Positions 25,566-34,010 of a stretch of DNA of 64,000 nt are shown piece by piece. Location: positions 310,001 through 374,000 of the forward strand of contig CAJTDQ010000001.1 in the NCBI GenBank assembly GCA_910574895.1. Direction: 5' to 3'. The notes below the pieces were generated by a model. The model had not been told where the DNA came from, ran no database searches, and saw only the letters and a program-made list of their open reading frames with translations. The first letter of the stretch is position 1, and each line of letters begins with the position of its first letter. The stretch comes from Eubacteriaceae bacterium (GTDB taxonomy: Bacteria; Bacillota; Clostridia; Lachnospirales; Lachnospiraceae). The position numbers and the translations under genes were made by a program.

Positions 25566-26696
25566 CTATTTTATAACTTTATCAGCAATTATCTCTAAAA
25601 GCGGTTTCGCCTGTTTCTTTCTCGTTATTTCCATTAACCCTAATTTCGTAATGTCAATAACACTGCATAATGTAAAATCGGCAGATATGCATTGTCTCAT
25701 ATAACTGATAAGTTCATCATAAAACATTTGCTCCATATTGATAAAATCTACTACAATCGTTCCGGAAATATTTCTTATTTTTAACTGTCTTGCAATTTCT
25801 TTTGCTGCCTCTTTATTTATCTGGGTAATTGTTTTTTTTCTATCGGTATGCATATCTGCTTTACCTGTATTGACATCAATCACAGTCATTGCCTCAGTAT
25901 GTTCAATAATCAGATATGCCCCAGATTTTAACCATACATGTTTACTTAACGCATTTTTTATATGTTTTTCTAATGAATATTTGTTTAACAGATTTATCTT
26001 AGAATCATCATTCCAGATAACCTGAATCTGCTCTTGCATCAACTGCTGATAAATATTCTCTACATCTGTTATAATTGTACCATTCAATTTATTTACAAAT
26101 TCCCGGCATATCTCCAAAACATAATTTTTTAAATAAACAGCAGTTTTAGGTTTTGCATATGTCATTTTATTTTGATATTCACGATAACGTGAAACCAATT
26201 GTTCTGCCTGTCGTTTTAATTCCTCTATCGTGTATAATACTGAATTAGTTCTTAATATAAATCCGTATTCATCATTTGAGATATCCCGAAAAGATTTTTT
26301 TAATTCTTCACGAATATTTCTGTCCTTAATTTTTTTTGAAATGTTGACTCCGGTATCTCCCACAGTTAAAACTACCTGTTCAGATGACAGATTCAGTTTC
26401 CATGTGAGAAGATAGTCCTTTGTCTTCACTTTGTCACTCGTTACCTGTACTAGTATCTTATCTCCCTGCTTTATGGAAAAAGGCAAATTTGATAAAGATA
26501 AAAATCCCTTCTTATCCTCATCGAACTCCACAAATGCGGCTTGAATATTTCTTACAACATCTTTTACATATCCACAATAAACATTACCTACCAGTGATTC
26601 AGATTGAAAATCATGTATTCTGCATAAGATATTATCCTCAAATTGAAAACCTAATATTTTATTTTTCACTTTTGATATGACTAAAATATTACTCAA
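25566..26696 (-). CDS. Ribonuclease E/G family endoribonuclease
   Basis: This 376-residue RNase has an N-terminal S1-like domain (about 30-110, NVYCGYVKDVVRNIQAAFVEF) and the RNase E/G catalytic core with the metal-binding Asp residues in TVIDVNTGKAD and GTIVVDFINME. It is shorter than E. coli RNase G (489) and lacks the C-terminal zinc-link CPxCxG. A TTG start at 26696 is chosen because GGAGG lies 5 bases upstream and the start overlaps the DUF2344 stop by 8 bases; the ATG-less open frame extends further upstream in the wrong context. Roles are rRNA maturation and mRNA decay. Confidence 0.88.
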   Translation of the reverse strand: MSNILVISKVKNKILGFQFEDNILCRIHDFQSESLVGNVYCGYVKDVVRNIQAAFVEFDEDKKGFLSLSNLPFSIKQGDKILVQVTSDKVKTKDYLLTWKLNLSSEQVVLTVGDTGVNISKKIKDRNIREELKKSFRDISNDEYGFILRTNSVLYTIEELKRQAEQLVSRYREYQNKMTYAKPKTAVYLKNYVLEICREFVNKLNGTIITDVENIYQQLMQEQIQVIWNDDSKINLLNKYSLEKHIKNALSKHVWLKSGAYLIIEHTEAMTVIDVNTGKADMHTDRKKTITQINKEAAKEIARQLKIRNISGTIVVDFINMEQMFYDELISYMRQCISADFTLCSVIDITKLGLMEITRKKQAKPLLEIIADKVIK

Positions 26697-27360
26697 TGTC
26701 TCCTCCAATATCACTAAGCGAAATAAGTTCTCCATCCTGCAGACAGTACATATCGAGTCGTTCATACTGTACAAACTCTGGAAGAGTTATTCCTGCAAAC
26801 TCTGATAATGCCTGCATTACTAAATCGGGTTTTAGATTCGCAGCACTTCCCTGTGCTACTTTCATAAATACTCCTTCATTCTCCTGCCGCAATTCATAAA
26901 TCATTGGTTTAATATCTACAATTTTCTCACTGCGCTTTGTTTTTTTCAAAATATTAATGGAATCCTGCTTATAAAAACTCTCCACGATTTCTTTTGTAAG
27001 TCCTTTAAAATATACAAAATAATCTGCTCCTGCCACAATAGACATTGCATTTTTTGCTCCATCAGGCAATTGTTTATAACTTAGTATCTCTACACCTTCT
27101 ACATTTTGCTGATTTAGTTTCTCCAGCATAACTTTACCGGACTCTGTGCTATGTACCTCGATATCAAAATATTCTCCTTTGCTTATGATTCCAACACTTA
27201 AAGGTGCAGCAAAAGACATTTTCTGATGTGGCGAAAATCCTTCTGAATAAGCAATATCCACACCTGCCCTGCGCATAACCTTTTGAAAATATCTTACCAT
27301 ATCAAGATGACCGATAAACTTCATCATCCCCTGTTTGGCAAACCTAATTCTTATCTTCAA
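26689..27360 (-). CDS. DUF2344 (TIGR03936) radical-SAM-associated protein
   Basis: This 223-residue protein matches TIGR03936, whose genes are next to, or fused with, TIGR03960 radical SAM genes. Visible family features are RIRFAKQGMMKFIGHLDMVRYF and YSEGFSPHQKMSFAAPLSVG. The family function is not established. A TTG at 27360 with GGAGGAGG six bases upstream fits best and overlaps the end of the radical SAM gene by 17 bases. Together with the following RNase E/G gene it forms a conserved trio upstream of rplU in many clostridia. Confidence 0.88.
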   Translation of the reverse strand: MKIRIRFAKQGMMKFIGHLDMVRYFQKVMRRAGVDIAYSEGFSPHQKMSFAAPLSVGIISKGEYFDIEVHSTESGKVMLEKLNQQNVEGVEILSYKQLPDGAKNAMSIVAGADYFVYFKGLTKEIVESFYKQDSINILKKTKRSEKIVDIKPMIYELRQENEGVFMKVAQGSAANLKPDLVMQALSEFAGITLPEFVQYERLDMYCLQDGELISLSDIGGDIE

Positions 27361-29212
27361 AGCACACACCTCCTCCAAAACTAGCCGCACCACAACCAGA
27401 ACACTGCATTCTGCAGTTTGGTGTTACCTTTTCATCCTTGGCATCATGCCATTCTCTCAATAAGAAGTCTTTGGTTACACCTGTATCAATAAAATCCCAA
27501 GGAAAAATCTCATCATCTTTTCTTTCTCTGGTTATATAAAAGTCTAAATCTACTCCCGTTTCCTCTATGGCTTCCTTCCAGATATTTTTATCATGACATT
27601 CAGACCACGAATCATAAATGCCGCCTTTTTCATAAACCCGTAAAATTATTTTTGATAACCTGCGGTCACCTCTGGCAAGAAGCCCTTCTAATACACTGAT
27701 ATCTGACTCATGCCAGTTATATTTAATACTTTTTCTGTTTAATAAAGTTTTTAATTTATCATTAACTCTGTGTGCCTTATCTAAAAACTGTTCTGCAGTA
27801 CACATCGGCGCCCACTGAAATGGTGTGAATGGTTTTGGTACAAAAAATGATGTACTGGCTGTAATCTGGCATTTACCATGCCTTTCTTCTTTTGGCACTG
27901 TTTCATAATAGAGTTCGGCAATTTTTTCACACAAATCCATAATACCGTCTACATCTTCGTTTGTTTCCGTAGGCTGACCTAACATAAAATAAAGTTTTAC
28001 CTTATTCCAGCCTCCCACAAATGCCTGTTTTGCACCATTTAATATATCTTCCTCTGTCAGGCCTTTATTAATTACGTTTCTCATCCGCTGAGTACCTGCC
28101 TCCGGTGCAAATGTAATCGAACTCTTCTTCACATCCTGCACTTTACTCATAACATCTAAGGAAAAAGCATCAATTCTCAGAGATGGAAGAGAAATATTAA
28201 TATTTTTCTTTTTGCATTCTTCCATTAAGAAATCAATTAATTCCTGTAATTTACTATAGTCGCTGGTACTTAAAGAACTGAGGGAAATCTCATCCTGCCC
28301 CGTACTTTCTAACTGGTTAAGAGCAATTCTTTTTAATGTTTCAAGACTCTTCTCTCTTAATGGTTTGTATACAGAGCCTGCCTGACAGAACCTGCACTCT
28401 CTGATACATCCACGCTGAATCTCCAATACACATCTGTCCTGAACAATCTTTGTAAAAGGAACTAAAGGCTTGTCCGGATAGGATACATTATCAAAATCTA
28501 ATACAATGTCTTTTTTTACTGTTTTTTGTGCGTTCGTATTATTTGGTAACATTTCCTTAATCGTGCCGTCTTCGTGATAGGAAACATCATAAAACATCGG
28601 TACATACATACACGGAATGGTTGCTGCCATTTCTAAGAAATCAATCCTTGAACCGCCATTTTTCTTATTTTTTTTATACAAATCAATTAAATGATAATAT
28701 TGGGTTTCTCCTTCACCCATATAAAAAATATCAAAAAAGTCTGCAATCGGTTCTGGATTATATGCACATGGACCACCACCGATAACAATCGGGTCCTCCT
28801 CTGTTCTCTCTTTTGACATCAAGGGAATACTACTCAGATCCAACACCTGAAGAATATTTGTATAGCACATTTCATACTGAAGTGTAATTCCCAGAAAATC
28901 AAAATTCTTCACCGGTTCCTGAGATTCTATTGCAAACAGCGGAATATTCTCCTCCCGCATAATTTTATCTAAATCAATCCACGGAGAATATACTCTTTCA
29001 CAATAGATATCCTCTCTCTTGTTTAACAAATCATATATAATCTGTATTCCCAGATGTGACATTCCAATATCATACACATCCGGAAAGCACATGGCAAAAC
29101 GTACATCTACATTCTTTGGATTCTTTTTTACCATGTTCACTTCACCACCAATATATCTGGCAGGTTTCTCTATTTTCATTAATATTTCATCGCTTAGTGC
29201 CAATTCTCTCAT
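27344..29212 (-). CDS. TIGR03960 family B12-binding-domain radical SAM protein
   Basis: This 622-residue protein has an N-terminal B12-binding-like region (about 30-190), then a radical SAM core with three cluster cysteines in RGCIRECRFCQAG, SLSSLSTSDY and FAPEAGTQRMRNV. The C-terminus is Cys-rich (CRMQCSGCGAASFGGGVC). Its substrate is unknown; association with an RNase and ribosomal genes suggests an RNA or ribosomal protein modification, by inference only. ATG at 29212 is preceded by AAAGGA; the 54 residues upstream are hydrophobic, AT-rich and unlike family members, so they are not included. Confidence 0.88.
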   Translation of the reverse strand: MRELALSDEILMKIEKPARYIGGEVNMVKKNPKNVDVRFAMCFPDVYDIGMSHLGIQIIYDLLNKREDIYCERVYSPWIDLDKIMREENIPLFAIESQEPVKNFDFLGITLQYEMCYTNILQVLDLSSIPLMSKERTEEDPIVIGGGPCAYNPEPIADFFDIFYMGEGETQYYHLIDLYKKNKKNGGSRIDFLEMAATIPCMYVPMFYDVSYHEDGTIKEMLPNNTNAQKTVKKDIVLDFDNVSYPDKPLVPFTKIVQDRCVLEIQRGCIRECRFCQAGSVYKPLREKSLETLKRIALNQLESTGQDEISLSSLSTSDYSKLQELIDFLMEECKKKNINISLPSLRIDAFSLDVMSKVQDVKKSSITFAPEAGTQRMRNVINKGLTEEDILNGAKQAFVGGWNKVKLYFMLGQPTETNEDVDGIMDLCEKIAELYYETVPKEERHGKCQITASTSFFVPKPFTPFQWAPMCTAEQFLDKAHRVNDKLKTLLNRKSIKYNWHESDISVLEGLLARGDRRLSKIILRVYEKGGIYDSWSECHDKNIWKEAIEETGVDLDFYITRERKDDEIFPWDFIDTGVTKDFLLREWHDAKDEKVTPNCRMQCSGCGAASFGGGVCFEDKN

Positions 29213-29247
29213 ATGTTTATCCTTTATATATAGTTTTTGAAATATAT

Positions 29248-29276
29248 TTGTGTTATACTGTGTCTGTTGATATAAA
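29248..29276 (+). promoter_or_regulatory. Probable promoter of the PHP gene
   Basis: TTGTGT (29248-29253), 17-base spacer and TATAAA (29271-29276) lie about 70 bases upstream of the start codon, in the gap between divergent genes. Confidence 0.5.
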
Positions 29277-29345
29277 ATTAACAAACACATACCATTTAAT
29301 AATACTATATATATACAAATATTACAATAAATCATGGAGAATATT

Positions 29346-30020
29346 ATGTTTAAATACGAAACACATTTACACACCGTTTACGGAAGTGCCTGTGCTTCTA
29401 TTTCAGGCAGAGGACAGGCGATTGAATATCATAAGGCAGGTTATTCCGGAATATTTATCACAGATCATTTTTTCCGTGGAAATACCTGTGTTCCAAAAGA
29501 CTTACCTTGGGATGAACGCATTCATATGTTTTGCAGGGGATATGAACAGGCAAAAGAAGTTGGAGATGAAATAGGACTTCAGGTATTTTTCGGCTGGGAA
29601 GAAACTTTTGACGGACAGGATTTTCTCATATATGGCCTGGATAAAGAATGGATGTTAAAGCATCCTGAAATGGAACATTGGACGATTAAAGAACAGTTTG
29701 AGGCTGTTGATAAAGCAGGAGGGTTAGTGGTTCATGCCCATCCATTTCGTGACAGACCATATGTCCCTAAAATCAGATTATTTCCGAAACAGGTACACGC
29801 AGTAGAAGTCTTTAATGCCGGAAATTATGATGAAGAGAACAGACAGGCTTACATGTATGCAAAAAAATACAATCTGCCGGGAACTGCCGGAGCTGACAGT
29901 CACCATCATGATATTATCTGTTCCGGTATTGAAGTGAAAGAAAAGTTTAATACAATTTTTGATTATGTTGAATTAATAAAAAACAATAAGGAAAAACGTA
30001 TTATTTATGCTGATAATTAA
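29346..30020 (+). CDS. PHP-domain metal-dependent phosphoesterase
   Basis: This 224-residue protein carries the PHP metal-binding signatures ETHLHT, FITDHFF, VVHAHPFRDR and GADSHHHD. PHP proteins are two- or three-metal phosphoesterases; stand-alone ones include histidinol phosphatase and nucleotide or RNA phosphatases. It lies just beyond the end of the his operon but on the opposite strand, so a histidinol-phosphatase role is possible yet unproven. The ATG at 29346 has GGAGA seven bases upstream; an ATG 12 bases earlier overlaps that site. It is the only protein gene on the plus strand beyond 8.5 kb. Confidence 0.85.
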   Translation: MFKYETHLHTVYGSACASISGRGQAIEYHKAGYSGIFITDHFFRGNTCVPKDLPWDERIHMFCRGYEQAKEVGDEIGLQVFFGWEETFDGQDFLIYGLDKEWMLKHPEMEHWTIKEQFEAVDKAGGLVVHAHPFRDRPYVPKIRLFPKQVHAVEVFNAGNYDEENRQAYMYAKKYNLPGTAGADSHHHDIICSGIEVKEKFNTIFDYVELIKNNKEKRIIYADN

Positions 30021-30036
30021 ATTAATTTTCTCACAT

Positions 30037-30063
30037 AAAAAGGGACTGTATCAAGTCCCTTTT
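30037..30063. terminator. Bidirectional terminator between PHP gene and hisIE
   Basis: AAAAGGGACT (30037-30046) pairs with AGTCCCTTTT (30054-30063), with T-tracts on both sides. It serves the convergent PHP and his transcripts. Confidence 0.85.
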
Positions 30064-30102
30064 CTTGTTAAGAGCATTTTTTACAGTCCCATTTTATTAT
30101 TT

Positions 30103-31332
30103 TTATCTTCTTGCTAATTCTTTTGTAATTTCTTTCCAGCTGACACCTTTTTCTGCCATCAGTACCATGACATGATATAAGAAATCCGAAATTTCATATT
30201 TAATTTCCTGTGCATCCGGATTTTTGGCAGCAATCACAATCTCCGTCGCTTCCTCTCCTACTTTTTTCAGAATCTTATCAATTCCTTTATCAAATAAGTA
30301 ATTTGTATAGGAGCCTTCCTTTGGATTTTCTTTTCTATCTAAAATTACCTGAAATACATCTTCAAATACTTTCATCGGATTGGTATTATCGTATTCTTTT
30401 TTTACTAATTCATTAAAGAAACATGTATCTGCACCGGTGTGACATGGAACGCCGACCTGACGTACCTTTGCCAACATCGTATCTACATCACAATCCATAT
30501 AAAGTTCTTTTACATACTGGTAATGACCGGAGCTTTCTCCTTTCACCCACAGTTCATCTCTACTTCTACTGTAATAGGTCATTTTTCCTGTTGCAATTGT
30601 ATTATTAAACGCATCTTCATTCATATATGCAAGCATCAGTACCTTATCTGTCTTATAATCCTGAACGATTACCGGAATCATCTTATCCTCATTCGTCTTA
30701 AAATCAGAAAACTTCATCGGACTTTCAAAAACATTCACCGGAATATTCTGTGCCTTTAATTCTGCTTTATACTTCATAAAATCAAACTGTTTTTCAAACG
30801 TATCAGATGACGCACCGTAAGCATTTTCGCTTTGGGCAAACGTATCAATATTCTGTTCACCGATATAGAGAACCTTCATATCAGTTTTTATAGCTGAATT
30901 TTGTGATACAATCAGAGAAATTTTCTCTTTTACAGAATTCTCAACTTCTTCGTCTGAATATAATGCAATATTTTCACTGCCAAATCTTGCAGATGCCTCA
31001 TCTAATAAATCCATATTCATTTCTGAACAAAGGATTGCCTTCTTTGCTCCTGCATAAATATATTTTTTGACATCCTCTAATCTCTTAATATTTCCACCAA
31101 CAATCATAGGAATATCTACAGCATCAGCAATATGAATCATGGCACTGATATTTGCCTCATGCTCACTGTCTGTAGTAGATAAATCAAATATCAACAGTTC
31201 ATCCGCTCCATTATTATCATAAATTGTTGCAAGAGAGACCGGATTTCCGTCTTCTTTAATTTCTCTGGTATCTTTGTCTACGACTTTTCCGTTATATAAA
31301 TATATCGCGGGAATTAAATTAAAATAATTCAT
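30103..31332 (-). CDS. hisIE: HisA/HisF-like domain fused to HisI and HisE (trifunctional layout)
   Basis: This 409-residue protein ends with HisI (about 206-317; VKGESSGH, DCDVDTMLAKV, GVPCHTGADTC), which opens the ring of phosphoribosyl-AMP. HisE (about 318-409; ILDRKENP, KVGEEATEIVIAAK) removes pyrophosphate from phosphoribosyl-ATP. The first 200 residues resemble HisA/HisF barrels: LIPAIYLYNGKVV at the start and PMIVGGNIKRLEDVKKYIYAGAKKAIL later. The catalytic Asp of the first strand is Tyr11, and the barrel is short, so this part looks catalytically dead. The start overlaps the hisB stop (TAATG) with AAAGGA upstream. Last gene of the his operon. Confidence 0.92.
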   Translation of the reverse strand: MNYFNLIPAIYLYNGKVVDKDTREIKEDGNPVSLATIYDNNGADELLIFDLSTTDSEHEANISAMIHIADAVDIPMIVGGNIKRLEDVKKYIYAGAKKAILCSEMNMDLLDEASARFGSENIALYSDEEVENSVKEKISLIVSQNSAIKTDMKVLYIGEQNIDTFAQSENAYGASSDTFEKQFDFMKYKAELKAQNIPVNVFESPMKFSDFKTNEDKMIPVIVQDYKTDKVLMLAYMNEDAFNNTIATGKMTYYSRSRDELWVKGESSGHYQYVKELYMDCDVDTMLAKVRQVGVPCHTGADTCFFNELVKKEYDNTNPMKVFEDVFQVILDRKENPKEGSYTNYLFDKGIDKILKKVGEEATEIVIAAKNPDAQEIKYEISDFLYHVMVLMAEKGVSWKEITKELARR

Positions 31333-31919
31333 TATAATGTTCCTTTCGTGGATAATACATCCGTAATTCTATCATCTTTCATCGTTGCCTGATCCAATGC
31401 CTTTGCAAAGGATTTAAATATTCCCTCAATCATATGATGATTGTTTCCTGACTCTAACATTTTGATATGAAGATTTAACCCTGCAGCATATGTAACCGCA
31501 TGGAAAAACTCCTTTACCATCTCTGTATCAAAATATCCGACTCTGTCTGTTGTAAAATCAGCATCAAACACAAGATATGGACGTCCTGACAAATCCAATG
31601 CACATAGCACAAGAGACTCATCCATCGGTAAAATCATATTCCCATAGCGCTTGATGGAAGTTTTATCTCCCAATGCCTTTCTCAAAGCAACACCAATCGC
31701 AATTCCTGTATCTTCAATCGTATGATGGCAGTCCACATATAAATCTCCCGTCACTTTAACTGTCAAGTCAAAAAAACCATGTTTTGCAAAACTAATCAGC
31801 ATATGATCAAAAAAGCCAATCCCTGTACTTATTTCTGATTTTCCTGTACCATCTAAATTCATAGACACCTGAATCTGTGTTTCACTTGTGCTTCTTGCAC
31901 ACTCACCAACTCTACTCAT
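31332..31919 (-). CDS. hisB: Imidazoleglycerol-phosphate dehydratase
   Basis: This 195-residue enzyme dehydrates imidazoleglycerol phosphate in histidine synthesis, using manganese. The two metal-binding motifs DCHHTIEDTGIAIG and GNNHHMIEGIFKSFA, and the FFDHMLISFAKHG segment, are intact. It is monofunctional, without the histidinol-phosphatase domain of enterobacterial HisB. AGGAGAG precedes the ATG. Confidence 0.97.
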   Translation of the reverse strand: MSRVGECARSTSETQIQVSMNLDGTGKSEISTGIGFFDHMLISFAKHGFFDLTVKVTGDLYVDCHHTIEDTGIAIGVALRKALGDKTSIKRYGNMILPMDESLVLCALDLSGRPYLVFDADFTTDRVGYFDTEMVKEFFHAVTYAAGLNLHIKMLESGNNHHMIEGIFKSFAKALDQATMKDDRITDVLSTKGTL

Positions 31920-31935
31920 ATCAATCTCTCCTATA

Positions 31936-33246
31936 TTACTTTTTACAACTGTTCGCTTCGAACCTTACTTTAATCGAATTTGCATGGGCTGTCAAACCTT
32001 CCGCCTTAGCAAATTTCTGAATATCTTCGCTGATTGGTTCTAATGCTTCTCTGGAAAAAGAGATAATACTGGACTTCTTAATAAAGTCATCCACACTCAG
32101 CGGTGAGAAAAATTTTGCTGTACCATTGGTCGGAAGCACATGGTTTGGTCCTGCAAAATAATCTCCTAACGGCTCAGAACTGTATTCTCCCATGAATATT
32201 GCACCTGCATTTCTGATTCTTGTCATCGTATCAAATGGATTTTTCGTTAAAATTTCCAAATGTTCTGATGCGATTTCATTCGCAGCATCAATTACATCAT
32301 CCATCGTATCTGCTACTAAAATATATCCATAATTATCTAATGATTTCTGCATAATTTCTGTCCGGCTGAGTTCTGCTACAAACTTGTCCACCCACTTGGA
32401 TACTTCCTCTGCCAGTTCCATACTTGTAGTAACTAAAATAGCGGAAGCTAATTCGTCATGCTCTGCCTGTGATAGAAGGTCCGCCGCAACATACTTTGAA
32501 TTAGCACTCTCATCTGCAATAACTAAAATCTCACTTGGACCCGCAATCGAATCAATGCTGACATAGCCAAAAACTGCTTTTTTTGCCAACGCTACATAGA
32601 TATTTCCCGGTCCGACAATCTTATCCACTTTTGGAATACTGGCTGTTCCATAAGCCATCGCTCCGACAGCCTGTGCACCACCGACTTTATAGATTTTATC
32701 TACACCGGCTTCATTGGCAGCCACCAATGTATTTGGATTTACCTTTCCATCTTTTCCCGGAGGTGTTACCATGATGATCTCATCAACTCCTGCCACTTTT
32801 GCAGGAATGACATTCATCAGTACAGAGGATGGGTAAGCAGCTTTTCCTCCCGGAACATACACACCAACTCTCTCTAATGGTGTAACTTTCTGTCCAAGTA
32901 GTGAGCCGTCAGTCTTTGAATCAAACCAGCTGTACTGTTTCTGCTTCTCATGATACATCTTAATATTATTTAAAGACTTTCTGATAATGTCTACTAATTC
33001 TTTATTCTCTAAAGAATCATAAGCCTCTTTAATTTCCTCTTCTGTCACTAAAATATTAGAAGCATCCAAATCTGCACCGTCAAACTTCTTTGTATATGCA
33101 AATAATGCATCATCTCCGTTTTTCTTTACCTCTGCCAGTATTTCATTGACACTGTCGGCAAACTGGTCATAGTTGTTCGGACTTCTTTTTAATAAATCTT
33201 CTAATATATTCTTTTTTGAATTTTCATTCAATTCCACGATTCTCAT
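31936..33246 (-). CDS. hisD: Histidinol dehydrogenase
   Basis: This 436-residue zinc enzyme oxidises histidinol to histidine in two NAD-dependent steps. Family motifs include ERVGVYVPGGKAAYPSSVLM, VDKIVGPGNIYVALAK, DSIAGPSEILVIAD, LLSQAEHDELASAIL and GPNHVLPTNGTAKF. Length is normal. It is translated from an ATG with GGAG upstream, 66 bases after hisG. Confidence 0.97.
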   Translation of the reverse strand: MRIVELNENSKKNILEDLLKRSPNNYDQFADSVNEILAEVKKNGDDALFAYTKKFDGADLDASNILVTEEEIKEAYDSLENKELVDIIRKSLNNIKMYHEKQKQYSWFDSKTDGSLLGQKVTPLERVGVYVPGGKAAYPSSVLMNVIPAKVAGVDEIIMVTPPGKDGKVNPNTLVAANEAGVDKIYKVGGAQAVGAMAYGTASIPKVDKIVGPGNIYVALAKKAVFGYVSIDSIAGPSEILVIADESANSKYVAADLLSQAEHDELASAILVTTSMELAEEVSKWVDKFVAELSRTEIMQKSLDNYGYILVADTMDDVIDAANEIASEHLEILTKNPFDTMTRIRNAGAIFMGEYSSEPLGDYFAGPNHVLPTNGTAKFFSPLSVDDFIKKSSIISFSREALEPISEDIQKFAKAEGLTAHANSIKVRFEANSCKK

Positions 33247-33312
33247 ATGTCACTCCATTCCACCGTAAAAATGATACGGCTCATTTTATTATAAAATTCT
33301 AAAATACCCTAT

Positions 33313-33954
33313 TTAACTATTCAGCTTTTCTTTTAAATCAGATATGATTTTTCGGATTCTCTCATCTTCCATTTTCATGCTGACCTGATTTACAACCATT
33401 CTGGCAGATAACGGACAGACCTCCTCTAAGACACCAAGTCCGTTTTCTTTTAAAGTAGCCCCTGTCTCAACAATATCGACAATAACTTCTGACAATCCCA
33501 CAATCGGAGCTAATTCAACAGAACCGTTCAATTTAATTATCTCCACAGTCTGATGCTTTTTATTGTAAAAATAGTCCTTTGCAATCTTTGGATATTTCGA
33601 GGCAACACGAATCATTCTTCTGTCTTTTAACATTTCTTTTGCTGATTCGGGACCACACACACACATCCTGCAGTTTCCAAAACCTAAATCCAATACTTCA
33701 TATAATTTTCTATCTTCTTCTAAAATCGTATCTTTTCCAACAATACCAATATCTGCGGCACCGTATTCCACATAAGTTGGAACATCACTTGCCTTTGCAA
33801 GGAAAAACTTTAATTTCAATTCCTCATTTACAAAAATCAGTTTTCTTGTTTTCTCATCTTTCATCTCTTCACATTGAATACCGATTTCTTCAAACATTTT
33901 CATTGCTGTTTTTGCCAGCCTGCCTTTTGCAAGGGCAAAAGTTAAATATCTCAT
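33313..33954 (-). CDS. hisG: ATP phosphoribosyltransferase, short form
   Basis: This 213-residue protein is the short HisG type, which lacks the C-terminal regulatory domain and needs HisZ for activity. It catalyses the first step, joining ATP and PRPP. Visible motifs: [33 protein letters not shown] and the PRPP site [15 protein letters not shown]. The HisZ partner gene lies 56 bases upstream, in agreement with a hetero-octameric enzyme. Confidence 0.96.
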   Translation of the reverse strand: MRYLTFALAKGRLAKTAMKMFEEIGIQCEEMKDEKTRKLIFVNEELKLKFFLAKASDVPTYVEYGAADIGIVGKDTILEEDRKLYEVLDLGFGNCRMCVCGPESAKEMLKDRRMIRVASKYPKIAKDYFYNKKHQTVEIIKLNGSVELAPIVGLSEVIVDIVETGATLKENGLGVLEEVCPLSARMVVNQVSMKMEDERIRKIISDLKEKLNS

Positions 33955-34010
33955 ATCTGCCTCCTAGTAGCTATCTTTGTCTTTATGAACAGTCATCATC
34001 TTTTTCCGCT

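Noticed and set aside
29213-29374. Hydrophobic N-terminal extension of the TIGR03960 protein
   Set aside because: It lies in the AT-rich divergent promoter region and is not shared with the family; ATG 29212 matches the usual start.
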